A stretch of DNA of 64,000 nucleotides from Ryuthela nishihirai (taxonomy: Eukaryota > Arthropoda > Arachnida > Araneae > Heptathelidae), in assembly GCA_038380435.1 (NCBI GenBank), contig JAWZYU010000019.1:23213801-23277800 (forward strand), written 5' to 3'. Positions within the stretch are counted from its first letter, which is position 1. Every line of letters starts with the position of its first letter. The translations under genes and the position numbers were made by a program. This document shows, in pieces, positions 21,431-32,825 of this stretch. The notes beneath the pieces were generated by a model, which saw only the letters and a program-made list of their open reading frames with translations, was not told the DNA's origin and ran no database searches.

Positions 21431-21639
21431 GACATCCCTTTATTTCCGTTTTTTTTTTGAAAAAAAATAAGAATGTTTAGGGAGGTTTAAACGAAAGATT
21501 CAATGAAGGAAAAAGTTTGATGAGAAGTAAAAATCATTTCATTGAATGTGGGGTTTAGTGAGCATGCTGATTTTTTTTCTGTTTCATTTACCTGTACTGC
21601 GTTATTTGGTTTCACTTTGCTTCATTTAGTTGATGCAGG

Positions 21640-22260
21640 AAAGAATACAAATGTTTGTTTTAACTGAGGATGGATAAGCGAGAAAAATCCTAAATAACGC
21701 CTGCTTCGATTTTCTTTAATACCTTTCATACATTTGAAATTATTTCCATTAGAAATAAAAGATCCTTAAAATAATTATTTTATTGATTAAAGGGAATATT
21801 GGTAGTCTTATGCATCGTCGTGTCCGTTAGTTGATCCTTTTATTTGAGATTGTTTCGCTTAAAGCCAAGACAATCGAAAAAAATTCAAGAATCTGTTTTA
21901 ATGAAAAATTGTCATATCGATTGTTTTGATTTCCTGTGATACATTCATTTGTTTCCAATTGTTAGTTTTCTGAACATTTTTTGAAAATTTCGTTTTAATG
22001 AGGGTTGTATTAGTGAGAAAAGCGGATTATCCTATGAAGCTTTGTTTTGTATTACGGCATTTTTTCCTTTTCCGTTTACTACATTTAGAAGGAACAGACT
22101 TCGTAATAATTCTGCCATAGTGTGGTGCCGGATTAAAGAGGGTACATGGAAATCCTATATAGGAAAAAAAAGGAATAAGGAGAATAGATACAAATACTGA
22201 AGTGCATTCATGTAATTTAGAATTATTTCAAGCCCCTCATTTTAATCTAAATCATTGGCA
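21640..22260 (+). repeat. Dispersed repeat Y, copy 1
   Basis: It shares a series of words with 38225-39330: TTGGTAGTCTTATGCAT, TTTGATTTCCTGTGATACAT, TAGTGTGGTGCCGGATTAAA and ACAAATACTGAAGTGCATTC. In both places it lies downstream of a W-repeat array on the same strand. Recurrent CGGATTAN-GAGA words suggest an old, internally duplicated non-coding element. Bases 22261-22455 hold nothing named. Confidence 0.55.
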
Positions 22261-22491
22261 ACAATTGCAAAATAAGTAGCCACTCATGAAGTATAGATGG
22301 CGTAAAGTCCGCCACATTTCAGTTAAACATTTATAAGTCTTATCCTGGGAGTGTATTTTCGTCTGATGCGTGGTTTTTATGGTAGAGCGCTCTGCATGTT
22401 CCTAGACAGTTACGGGATCGATTCCCACCATGTCAGTAATTTCTCAGGTGGATAATTGTCATCATCATCATCATCCTCAAGCAGCCATGGG

Positions 22492-23581
22492 CTACGGAGA
22501 TCCAACCAGACCGTGCAGTATAATTCTCCAAGCATATCTCTTCTGAGCTACATCTGCTGCATCCAGCCACTGCACACCAATTCTAACAAGGTCCTGTTTG
22601 ACATTGTCTGCCCACCGCATCCTAGGTCTCTCCCTCTTTCCGAGGTCTTTAGGCACACTTTTCATAACTCTATTCGCCAATCTATGATTATCCATACGGG
22701 CAACATGGCCAAACCAGTGGAGTCTCTCTCTGCACAATATGCTGCTTAAAGGAGGTTGCAGACTCCTTTGCCTAACTTCATCATTAGTTACAAAGTTAAA
22801 CCACCTAATACCCAAGATACTACGTAAGCATCTAGAATCAAAAGCAAATAGTTTCCTGTTATCTTGTTTACACAGCGTCCAAGTTTCGATACCATAACTA
22901 ACCCTAGAAAGAACCAAACTATTATACAGTCTAATTTTAGTCTTTTGGTGTATACGCCTATTTCTCCACAATCTCCATAGATTCTTAAAAGTTCCGGCAG
23001 CAATCCCTATTCGTCTGTTAATCTCATTCTGCACATCACCAGTGTCTGTTACATAGCTCCCAAGGTAATTAAACTGTGACATCTGCTCAAGACTGGAACC
23101 ATTCAGATTAACTGAATCACAACCTGCCTGACCAATTTTCATCACTTTAGTTTTCTCTCTGATTATAACCAAACCTACTCTACTACCAGTCTCATCAACA
23201 GCTCGAATGAAAGAGTTCGTCTCATCAACATCATTTGCCAAAAGGGCTAAATCATTAGCATAATCTACATCAGAAAGTTTCGTATCGCCAGCCCATTTAA
23301 GGCCAAAATCTTTCCCTTGAAGTGAATTTCGCATAACATAAATCAGTAACCAAACTAAAGAGAAAAGGAGACAAAATGCACCCTTGTCGAACACCAGAAG
23401 TAATACTAAACCAATTGCTACTAGCCTTACCAACTCTCACACATGACTCAGTGTTATTATAGAGAGCTTTCATTATGTTAACTAACTTGTCTGGTATACC
23501 ATATGATCTCACAATCAACCACAAATTATGACGATCAACAGAGCCGAAAGCCGTTTTGAAATCAACAAAGCTAGCAACCAA
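22492..23581 (-). pseudogene. LINE L2 reverse transcriptase palm and C-terminus
   Basis: The open piece 23581-23297 carries VASFVDFKTAFGSVDRHNLW (motif A) and GVRQGCILSPFLFSLV (motif B). The piece 23433-22492 runs 313 residues through the motif C region. There the catalytic box reads YANDLALL instead of YADD, so the first catalytic Asp is Asn. The C-terminal region follows: NYLGSYVTDTGD, TKIRLYNSLVLSRVSYGIET, and RLHWFGHVARMDNHRLANRV with a trailing basic segment. The motif C change alone should abolish polymerase activity. Confidence 0.85.
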
Positions 23582-23711
23582 AGGTTTCTGAAACTCTAAA
23601 CATTTCTAAAGAATCTGCTTAAGTGAAAATATCTGATCCACACATCCCCTACCACTTCTGAATCCACATTGCTCATCACGCAATTGACTGTCAACCAGAT
23701 ATTTAATTCTA

Positions 23712-25452
23712 TTAAGGTACAATCATGGAAAGAACTTTACCTGGAACAGAGAGTAGGCTGATACCCCTATAGTTATCACAAGAACTGCGATCACCTTTTT
23801 TGAAAATAGGGATAACAATAGCTCTGGTAAAATCCTTAGGAACCATGCCTTTATCATAAAAGATATTCAGAATTTCAGTCATCCAAGTGGTAATTTCAGT
23901 CATCCAAGTGGTAATTTCATCTACCCCTGGGGATTTATGAAGTCTAAGTTTAAAAATAGCCAAAATAACTTCAGATTTTGTTATAGGGCCAACATTATAG
24001 TCACCAATGCATCTATCATCATTGCAAACAATGGGAGTAGAACTAACTACATTGTTTAGAACATCACTGAAATGCTCAGTCCACCTAACCATGACAGAAT
24101 CCTCCCCTTCTATAACCTTACCTTGTTTATCCTTCAATCCTTGTATGTCTGACCGTTTTCTACTACATATAACATTAACTATCTGGTACAGCTCTCTGCT
24201 GTTGTGCTGCCTAAATGCTTCCTCAGCTTACTCAGCCAAGCCATCAAGCCAAAGATTCTTATAAGTAGCTAACTGATCCTTTACACGTTTATTAAGCTCT
24301 CTGTAATCCTTTCTATTAGGACTAGTAGGGTACTGATTAAGGAAATTCCTGCAGTTTCTTCTTTCCGAAATAAGCTCAAGTGCCTTATCTCTCGGATAAT
24401 TCTGTCTCCTCTGCTCCTTTTTTCCTAAGAGTAATATTATTTTCCAAAAAAGCCTGTTTAAAACGGCCCCATTCATCCTCAACTTCAGTATTAAGGAAAC
24501 CATGACTGTCATAATGACTAAATAACCTATCATGGTAAGCTTTAGCTATAACTAGGTCTTTCAGAGCTTCAGTATTAAAGGTAAATTTTTTTAATTTAGC
24601 ACAACACTTTTTAAGTTTAAGTTGCAAGACACTTTTAACAAGGTAATGGTCCGATCCAATTTCAGCTCCCCTATATACCCTGGTATTTCTAACAGAATTA
24701 GCCCATTTGCTGTTAATTAATATATAATCAATCATATTCCTATGCAGCCCATCAGGTGAAACCCATGTGTATTTATGTATGTTGCGGTGTTTGTATTATG
24801 TGTTAGTTATTCTGACACCATTGAGTTTACTTACCTGTAGGAGACGTTGCCCATTGCCATTGCAGCTACCAATACCAAAAGGGCCTATCACTCCTTCCCA
24901 AAGGTCAGAGTCAGTACCAACTTTGGCATTGAAGTCACCTAGAACAAGGGTAATATCTCCTTTCTTGACAGAATTCAAAATATCCTGAAGTTGTTCGTAA
25001 AACGTATCCTTCTCATCCTCATCAGCATCCTCAGTGGGGGCATAACAGCAGATGACATTCAAGTCTTTAATGCTTGTCTGAACTTTTGCTGTAAGAAACC
25101 TTTCATTAATGTACTCATATCCTAGAATAGCATCACTAGCATGTCTGCTGAGCAGCAGACCCACGCCTTGGTGATGCTTCCCATCCTCGCTCCCTGTAAA
25201 GAAAAATTTAAGGTTATTTTTAAGTATCTCACCTTTACCTGTCCATGTGGTCTTTTGCTAGCCTAGAATATCTAGGTTATAGCGCTGGAATTCCTGCGTG
25301 AGGACATCAAGAGAATAATCTCTATGTAATGTCCTCACATTCCACGTTCCTGCAGAGAGAAAATGATTAGTATGATTTTTAAAGAAGCTAGGTTTTTTGA
25401 GATAGGTAGGGCCAACAATATCAAACTCCCCCTGATCGCAGGCATGGGGCAA
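23712..25452 (-). pseudogene. LINE L2 endonuclease and reverse transcriptase fingers, broken
   Basis: The pieces in order are 25452-25258 (FLSAGTWNVRTLHRDYSLDV, start of the endonuclease), 25164-24796 (VICCYAPTEDADEDEKD and LVLGDFNAKVGTDSDLW), 24735-24385 (NMIDYILINSKW, EIGSDHYLVKSVL with the catalytic SDH), 24533-24228 (basic linker) and 24137-23712 (IPIFKKGDRSSCDNYRGISL). An eight-residue phrase around EITTWMT is directly repeated at 23880-23915, a small in-frame duplication that replaces the usual sequence. The frame changes several times, so the copy is inactive. Confidence 0.8.
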
Positions 25453-26323
25453 ACACCTGTTCCCCCTTTGCTAAAGACTGAAGTCACCGATGCTGGTAGG
25501 AACTTCAGTCACCACCTTTTCAAGTGGACTTTTTGAAGAGCCTATTATCTGCTTGAGACACATTACTCCAGTTTAGGCTTGACGATGCCCAACTAGCTAA
25601 GTAAGGTTCAGGTACCTGCGATGGTCTCTGATTAGGATTATCCACCAGCTGATATAAGGTATCCCATGCCTCTGTTCACTTAGGGCTGGCAACCCAGAAG
25701 CAAACAGAAAACACAGCGGCGGATTCTCCCTCAACAGAGGCCCACCAGTGCAGCAAGTCCAGGATCAATAATCAAGCTCAAATCCATAACAGATCCAGTC
25801 CAGTAGGTATAAATGATCAACACCATGATCCTGTGAAGTTGACCACTCCTCAGCAGGGTTGAAAAAAAAAAGAAAAAGTGGCCATAGGTGACCAGATCAG
25901 TAGGCCAATGATCAGCACCATGATCCTGTGAAGTTGACCACTCCTGAGCAGGGTTGAAAAAAAAGAAAAAGTGGCCATAGATGACCAGATCAGTAGGCCA
26001 TACTGAACTAGAAGCTATCCCTTTCCGTTCCCTTCCAAAAGAGAATATCTCTTTTGAAAGGTACTAACGGCCTGCACCACGAGAAGGCGGGGTCGGACAT
26101 TAGGTGCTAGACCTGGCCGGTTTGTTTGTTTGTTACACGTTACATTCCAATGAGATTTCCTTCTTCAGGCTTTCTCAATACAAAAAATGATGTGAACGTT
26201 ATATTAGTTCGAAAATGTTGAATAAGTTTATCCAGATTGTTTTATTTTAAATTATTTTGGATTAATGTTCGCCCATGTGTTTTTTGAGTGTATATGTTGG
26301 TGTTGGGGAGTTATTGATTATTA

Positions 26324-26441
26324 TGTGGTGGCTGTCTAGAGTGAGGTGTTATAAGTGGTATAAGTATTTTGAGGATTGAGAGTGTGGTGGCTGTCTAGAG
26401 TGAGGTGTTATAAGTGGTATAAGTATTTTGAGGATTGAGAG
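26324..26441 (-). repeat. 59-bp tandem duplication
   Basis: Two identical-looking 59-base units at 26324-26382 and 26383-26441 start TGTGGTGGCTGTCTAGAG. They lie in what would be the 3' untranslated region of the RNase H LINE below. The T-rich plus strand from 26440 to 27000 is the A-rich 3' region of that element, so the plus-strand ORF there is not a gene. Confidence 0.85.
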
Positions 26442-27033
26442 AAAAAAAATAAGGAGATGGTTATTCCTGTTTTGTTATACATATTTTTCCATGAGTCTCT
26501 GCATTTAAGTTTGAGTTTAAATGTTTGGTTTGCTAGTTTAATAACACAGATTTTAGTGTTGAAAGTTTTTCTATTTTTATAAATATATGTTGTTTTTTTT
26601 AATTTTTTATATATATATATTTCCTCTCGGACTAGAGAGTGTTGTTTTAATTTAATTTTTATTAATTTTTATTATAGTTATTTATATTTTTTGTAAAGTA
26701 TTTTATATTTGTGTTTTTTATTTATTTTTTTGAAGTATTTTCAATTATGTCTTTTCATATTTTTTTCTCATGTTGTTATAAGTATTTTATTGATTTTTTG
26801 GAGTATTTTAATTATTATTTTTAAGGTATTTTCATTAATATCTTTTCATAGTTTTCTATTTTTTTGTTTTAATAAAATTTTTTTAAGTTATACCTTTTTT
26901 TTGTATATATCATTTTATTTTTGGTTTGATTTTGTTTATTGTCATAAATTATTTTTTTTTGTTCATTTAACTTTTCATTTTTTCCCCCTTAAAAAAAAAG
27001 GACATATGCACAGTGAGGGTGAAGAGTGTGATT

Positions 27034-28041
27034 TTAATGTTTGGGCCAAGAGGGACAGGGTTCAAGTGAGTTTATGGGAGTGCCTGTGATTAATGGCAGG
27101 ATTCCATGGAAGAGAAGTGTTAATGTGTTGTGTGGAGAAGGGTTGGTTAAGGGGAAGAAAGGAAAGTGTAACAGACGAAGAACAGGAAGGGGCTCGAGGC
27201 GGTTCCAAATAGGTGTGGAGATGAGAAAGTTAAACAGGAGGCCATAGATTTTAATTTTAGGAAAGTTCTCTGGAGGGTCTAAAAGTATTTTGAAGTGTAG
27301 CTCCTGAATGTTCAGCTCTGAGAGGGAATTTAATAAGATTTCTCTTTGTGGAGTAAATCTGTCACAGTTTAGAAGTATGTGATTAACAGTTTCAGGTGTA
27401 TTGCATTTGCAGCAGTTGGGGGTAGGAGTCAATTTTAATTTGTACAGGGAAGAGTTTAGTAGAGTACAGTGTGTTCTGATGCGGTAAAGATTTTTTAAGT
27501 GTTTTCTGGGGAAGAGATAGTTTTCTATGTGGGAAGTGTGTTGTGCAAGCATGAATCTAAAGTTATTTCTTATAGATGCATATAAGAGAAAGTATTTATT
27601 GGTAAGCTGCAGTTCAAGTTTGTTGATGTCATGTTTGGTGTTTATGTAAAAATTAAAGGTGTTGTGAGTCATATGTGAGGTGTGTGCCATTTTGGCGAGC
27701 AAGTCAACATTGTCATTTTCAGAGATACCCACATGGCTAGGAATCCATTGTAAAATAATGTTGTTGTTGTTGTTGATTTGTTGGTTGTAGGTGGTCAGTG
27801 TTAAGGTATTATGAATGTAATAGTTGTAGGTGGAGTGTAAGAATTCATGGGTTAGGGTTTGGATGGCTCCTTTAGAGTCAACAAGTATAATAATATTTTG
27901 ATTGTTTAGGTTTTGGAGTGACCATTTGAGAGCCTCAATGATGGCAAAAATTTCAGCATGCAATATGGATGTGTGTGTGTGTGTGGGGGGGTAGTTTAAA
28001 AGAAAGGGATGTGTTATATTGAGGGATCTGTGCGTCATCAC
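27034..28041 (-). pseudogene. LINE RNase H domain and C-terminal Cys motif, 5'-truncated
   Basis: The 335-residue frame opens inside an RNase H domain. LHAEIFAIIEAL supplies the catalytic Glu, IILVDSKGAI the second Asp, LQWIPSHVGI the conserved Trp-x-x-x-His, and NDNVDLLAKMAH the last Asp. The first catalytic Asp (the TDGS-type strand) is missing, so the domain is incomplete. A Cys-His motif, CCKCNTPETVNHILLNC, follows at about residues 210-226, as in the C-termini of I, R1 or jockey-like LINEs. The frame is otherwise uninterrupted, and codon use is Asn/His/Thr-rich. RNase H would degrade the RNA strand during reverse transcription. A TAG stop precedes the first codon. Confidence 0.85.
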
Positions 28042-28126
28042 TAGCTATTGGTACACAGCTCTCCTTCCAGTTTATGCCTAGCTACCCTTTACAGGTTGGA
28101 TAATTGTAATTTCTCATAATTTCTTT
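28042..28126 (-). repeat. Short shared block at element boundary
   Basis: About 60 bases here match 33951-34012. Words such as ACAGCTCTCCTTCCAGTTTA are common to both. On the reverse strand both read as NWKESC-like peptide followed by SDDAQ. Here the block joins the RNase H ORF to the minisatellite; at 33951 it joins LINE L3 to a palindrome arm. Its parent element is unknown. Confidence 0.5.
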
Positions 28127-28265
28127 ATTTCAACCCAATTGTCATCTCCTACCAATTGTGTTCCATCCAATTGTGCACCCAATTGTCGTTTCCTCCCGGT
28201 TGTCGTATCTACCCAATAGTTGCAATTCTAATTGTTATCTACCCAGTTGATTTGCACCCAATTGT
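28127..28265 (-). repeat. W-repeat minisatellite, array C
   Basis: Degenerate 15-base-type units (CCAATTGTG, CCCAATTGTCG, CACCCAGTTGA) match array A in order and share its outer boundary. The following words, GTGTAAAATTCATAGAATACG, match those after array A. Confidence 0.7.
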
Positions 28266-28620
28266 CGCGCTGCCGTGTAAAATTCATAGAATACGATAAA
28301 TTTTAAAGGATTCAAAAACAAAACCTTATCTTAAGAAGGAAATGACGAGTTGTTTTAATTGTTCTCTCACCATCGCTATCATCCTTCACTTATAGAGATT
28401 TAAAGGCGCAAGTTGATCCAGAGATTTCGTTTCAGGCTTATTCGTGAAGAATTGTGATTATGTCGCTTTGAAGGAAAAACATCAGTAGTTGCTGCTTTCT
28501 TTCTTCTATTTTCCCTCTTGTTGATATTCATGTTGGTGAACGGCCTTTCTATCTGTTTAGACTCGATTCACTGACTATGCCAATCAGCTCCAAAGGTTAT
28601 TCTTTACTCCTCTTTTAATC
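28266..28620 (-). pseudogene. Conserved coding-like segment C, copy 3
   Basis: The reverse strand reads ESKQIERPFTNMNINKREN, then KKAATTDVFPSKRHNHNSSR, in line with the copies at 15101-15480, 16980-17296 and 37540-38008. Downstream of this the copy has lost the IQHHPSHNY part by a deletion at about 28355. Function is unknown. Confidence 0.45.
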
Positions 28621-29335
28621 ACCAGTATTCTTTCAAACTAGTTAATTAGGAATAAAAAATGTTTCGTTTAATCTGTTACATTACATTCATGGGATGAAAA
28701 TCTGAAATGCATCCAAAGGATGTATTATAAGAAGTTAAGAATCGCAGCATTCACTTGAAAAAGACGTTTATCACTGATAGATAATGGATTGAATCTAACA
28801 TATCCTATCGAGTTACACATAGAGTAACATGGGATGTATTACAAGACGTCAGAATAATAGTGATCGGACTAGGATCTACAAAACATCGAAGGGGAGGTAG
28901 TGGGGGCAAGAAACACCATCTAGCCAGAAAAATGCAGGGGAGGGGCGCAAACATTGGATTAATGTAGTATAACACAACCCCCTCCGTTTTACAAGTCTTT
29001 AAAATTTGTTAAATATGTTAAATATTTTTAGACATTCTCTTACCCTTACTAGTATTCTAAAAGAGTGTGCGTGCTGGTCCCTTAAGCCTCGAATAAAATA
29101 TTCATATTACCACGGACAGTAGATAAAATCTGTAGAAACGTGTGCAAACATTACTGCATTATTGATAGATGACCTAAGGGAAAAATGACTTTGGATGATG
29201 AGAAAAATCAAATTTGAAAGTTCAGTGATGATATTTTAAAGAGAAAAACTTGCACTTGGATAAAATCACAAATCAGAAGAAAAATATATTTTATGAAAAT
29301 GAAGCGATCTTGCTGCTGACAGAGCAAACAAGTTG
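28621..29335 (-). repeat. W-element spacer, copy C
   Basis: Collinear with 15481-16230, including CACGGACAGTAGATAAAATC and CAGAGCAAACAAGTTG. It is cut at 29335, where it joins minisatellite directly instead of continuing to gypsy RNase H as in copy A. The junction ...CAAGTTG|ACTTCCAC could be a short-homology recombination point. Confidence 0.65.
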
Positions 29336-29561
29336 AAAAACAAGTTGACTTCCACTCAACTGTCGCCCTCGCATTTGTCGTCAACCCCGTTGACTTCCAC
29401 CCAATGTCGCCCTCCCAGTTGACTTCCACCCATCTGTCGTCCTCCCAGTTGTTATCCACCCAGTTGACTTCGACCCAATTGTCGCCCTCCCAGTTGTCAT
29501 CCATCCAGTTGACTTCCACCCAATAATCGTGTTCCCGTGCTCTCCATAGTGCAGTGGACAT
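29336..29561 (-). CDS. W-repeat ORF and minisatellite, array D
   Basis: On the reverse strand the ORF starts at 29561 with MSTALWRAREHDYW. It continues WVEVNWMDDNWEGDNW and further Trp-ending pentapeptides for about 45 residues before drifting out of register near 29390. The frame remains open to 29208 through unrelated spacer. The start and register match array B at 19460. Four to five 45-base units remain. Whether it is translated is unknown. Confidence 0.4.
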
Positions 29562-29564
29562 TTC

Positions 29565-30595
29565 CTTAATTACAAAGAAAGCACGTGATCTCTAATGCAT
29601 ACCGAAGAAAGAACGTAACAACCAGCAGATCTGTTCAACCAGCGTAGTCAGTTCGTAACAACCAGCAGATCAGCAGAACGATCAGAGAAATCGTTCGGGA
29701 GTTATCACACCGGTCTATGACAACAAACATCCTTGGCGTTTCATTGTTGCACATGTAGCTGTAAATCAATTAAAAAAAAACTTTTCCGAAAAAATTCAGT
29801 AATGGAGAAATTTTGCCGTGGAACGAACCTGAGTATTGGGATTTAATTTCCGTAGGTGTGAAATTCCATAAAATGTTCCGTAAATCAGGACTACAGTATT
29901 AGAAATGTCAATAAGATGTTATTGATTTTTTCGCTGCACCGTATGTATAAATTAGAGTAAGAAAGCAATCGGGAAAACTTGTAGCCAAACACATGATTAT
30001 TTGCTATAAAAGTATCTGTGAGTTCCTCAATGGAAATTGTTTATTGGAAGGGTCACATTGGAAGTATTTCACGATTCGTCAAGCATTGAAGGATAAATTG
30101 AGCTGGAAATAATGTTGAACTCTTTGGTGATCTTCTGTGATGCTTTGTAGATGGCATCATAAGACACAGATGTGTTGCGTTCATAAATCCCGTTTAGGTC
30201 CTTAGATTGTTCCTTGTGAATCCCTTCCTTGTACATAGAAGGGTAGGAGACTTCGAAATGGAATATTCATTTCGAACAGGAAAATCTGTCCAATTGATCG
30301 TCATAAGCGTGGTGATTCATGACAAGTGGCGATTATTTAAACGACTTCTTTTTTTCTAGTGATGTAAAGAACCTTGTTTGTCATTTGGGAAAAACTTGCT
30401 CTAATCATTATGCACTGTTTCTTTGCAGTGTTTTCATACAATCAATTGAAAGTAACGTAAACATGTTATTATAACCCTCTGATAACTTTGTTACGTGGCA
30501 TGATTTAAATGTAAATGATTGTGTTTCAAAATTATAGCCAACCATTATTTCTTTAGATTCTCTCTCATTGGTTCTCCCTCAGTTTGAAACCTAAT
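29565..30595. repeat. Palindrome P1, left arm
   Basis: This arm is the reverse complement of 30781-31765 over most of its length. Anchors are CTTGACGAATC..., AATTGGACAGATTTTC, AAACACTGCAAAG and ATTTTGAAACA, each seen inverted in the other arm. Differences are scattered point changes and small indels. The outer ~270 bases are the leader block also found at 19186-19459. The spacer between arms is about 185 bases (30596-30780). Confidence 0.85.
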
Positions 30596-30780
30596 TGATT
30601 TCCAATAAGCTTATTTCTCCACTCAGTCCTTTATCAGAAAATATTCCTTTATCATCTTAGCAAGTATTTGAGAAGTAAATAAAATGGAATGTATTTTGTC
30701 TCTCCTCACATAGAGCCATTCCTAAAGATCCCGTTAAATGGGCATTGGGGTTTTCAAGGTCATCAATGTTCATTTCCATA

Positions 30781-31765
30781 CTGAGGAATGATCACGAAGA
30801 GAAAATCGAAAGAAAAATTAGTTTGGCTGTAATTTTGAAACAGAATCATTTACATATAAATCGTGTCACGTAGCAGGCTTATCAGAGGCTTATAATAACA
30901 TGTTTACTTTACTTTAAGTGACACTATTTTACAAAAGTGATTGTATGAAAACACTGCAAAGCAACAGGGCATAGTGATTAGAGCAGGTTTTTCCCAAATG
31001 ACAAGCAAGATTCTTTGCATCACTACAACAAAACGAGTCGAGTCGTTTAAACAATCGCCACGTGTCATGAATCACCAAGCTTATGACGATCAATTGGACA
31101 GATTTTCATGTTCGAAATGAATATTCGAATTTCGAAGTCTCCTACCCTTCTATACACAAGGAAGGGATTCCCAAGGAACAATCTAAAGACTTAAACGGAG
31201 TTTATGAACGCAACACATCTGTGTCTTATGATGTCGTCTACAAAGCATCACAGAAGATCATCCAAAGATTTCCAACGTCCTTCCCAGCTCAATCTATCCT
31301 TCAGTGCTTGACGAATCATGAAATACTTCCAATGTGACACTTCCAATAAACAATTTCCATTGAGAAACTCATAGATATTTTTATTGTAAATAATCAGTTG
31401 TTTCGCTACAGGTTTTCCCGATTTCTTCCTTACTATAATTTATAATTAAGGTGCAGCGAAACTAACCATAATCTCTTATTAATTTTTTATTACAGTAGTC
31501 CCCGGTTTACAGAAATTATGTACATAATTTCTCACTTACGGAAATTTTATTTCAGTACTCAGATTAATTACACGGCAAAATTTCTGCAGAAACGTAAATT
31601 TTTCGGAAAAGTTCTTTTAAATTATTTTACAACTAGAATTGGGACAATTAAACGCCAACGATGTTGTCATAGACTGGTGTGGTAATTCCCAAACAATTTC
31701 TCTTCACCTTAGGTTACAAGTGAAGCAACAGATCTGTTGGATGTTACATTCATTGGACCTGTACG
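30781..31765. repeat. Palindrome P1, right arm
   Basis: Inverted partner of 29565-30595. A word TACAGTAGTCCCCGGTTTAC at about 31492-31511 resembles a DNA-transposon terminus but has no clear partner in the left arm. From 31766 to 32335 I see no further feature. Confidence 0.85.
31083..31337 (+). pseudogene. Coding-like segment conserved in both P1 arms
   Basis: The 84-residue ORF contains YPSIHKEGIPKEQSKDLNG, VYERNTSVSYDVVYKASQK and then diverges. The left arm (reverse strand about 30310-30050) gives the same peptide with one single-base shift: YKEGIHKEQSKDLNGIYERN and SYDAIYKASQKITKEF. Several of the differences are silent. I do not recognise the family. It may be an exon fragment captured by the palindromic element, or part of an unknown transposase. 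Confidence 0.35.
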
Positions 31766-32335
31766 CATATATGAAAGATTTTAATCTTTTGTGATATTTT
31801 TCCATTGAATGCGTCTTATAGAAATTACAGAGCTTCGAAGTTAGATTCCCATTGATATAACATGGAAATTCTGCAATATTTTGGTAGAGCAGTTTATTTA
31901 GGGTTAAAAATATTCGTGAAAAGTAGGATTCAAGCATCTGAAACTATCGATTAGCAATTAGGCAAATGGATAGAATATATACGTTTTTCCTATGTTTGAG
32001 CTGTAACTGATGCAATGCCACGCAAATTTATTTCTATGCTGGATGAATAACTGTAATATTATTAGCTGAATATGTAGAAAATTATCCAGTATCAGTATTT
32101 CCCACATTGAAATGTTTTCCAGGCAGATGCTGCCATCTAATGCCCAATGATTAAACTAGGTGGAAATTGATTTTTTTTTTTACATATTGTGAGGGCGAAT
32201 GGGCAGGCATTGTTATAGAGAAGGCGGTGTTTGATGTTGTAAGCGAAGCCTGGAATGACTTAGGAGAGCTTCTATCTCCATCCTTTGTGTTTTGCAAAAG
32301 AATATTAAATGAAATATATAGCTCATTTCAATGAG

Positions 32336-32635
32336 AGACGAGAGTTGGCTTAGTCGGCAGCGTGCCAGACTCGTAATCTGCAGTTCGCAGGTTCCAGTCC
32401 CAATTATATCAGCGAAGAAACTTATCCCCGCTCAACCCCTTAGTTCTCTTGGTGAGAAAAAAGACCTGAATGAGTTTGAAAGGCTCTCGATTAAGCCGTG
32501 GGCAGGAGAGCGATACTTTAAAGAATATTCTTGGTACCTTTAAAGGGATGCTTCCATCTTCCTCATAGGAACTGTACAGCGTTTGGCGCTTCATTGTAGG
32601 TGTCCTGTTCATAGTATATGCCCATTAATTTCGGA
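32336..32635 (+). mobile_element. SINE family A, old divergent copy
   Basis: The tRNA-like head GTTGGCTTAGTCGGCAGC and GCCAGACTCGTAATCTGCAG is recognisable, as is GGTTCCAGTCCC. The body is heavily changed but keeps GCCGTGGGCAGGAGAG and ATGCTTCCATCTTCC-like words. No target duplication is visible. Confidence 0.6.
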
Positions 32636-32823
32636 ACAGGAGATGGCTCAGCCAGTAATGTGCCAGACTCTTAAACTTCAGTTCCGAAATTCGGTTCCCA
32701 GTTGTGCCTGCTTTGAGATTTACTCCTCTAACCTCCATTCTTTCTCAGTGATAAAGGGGACAACGGTTGGACTTGAAAAGACCACCGTACATCGGATGGG
32801 ACTTAAGCTTTCCATACCCTCTG
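32636..32823 (+). mobile_element. SINE family A, old truncated copy
   Basis: Begins GGAGATGGCTCAGCCAGTA with a weak tRNA head. The body keeps TTGAGATTTACTCC, GGACTTGAAAAG and CATCGGATGGGA. It ends where the palindromic MITE begins. Confidence 0.6.
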
Positions 32824-32825
32824 TA

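Larger units (their letters stand above)
22456..26121 (-). mobile_element. RTE-like LINE L2, full span
   Basis: Read on the reverse strand, the 5' end at about 26121 begins ACCGGCCAGGTCTAGC and the 3' end is a (GAT)n tail at 22456-22475. It carries the same 5' untranslated region, endonuclease and reverse transcriptase as L1 and L5. A 95-base stretch of the 5' untranslated region is tandemly duplicated at 25812-25999. No target duplication was identified. Confidence 0.88.

Noticed and set aside
26709..27089. 126-residue plus-strand ORF rich in Phe and Leu, resembling a membrane protein
   Set aside because: It is the T-rich complement of the A-rich 3' region of the reverse-strand RNase H LINE.
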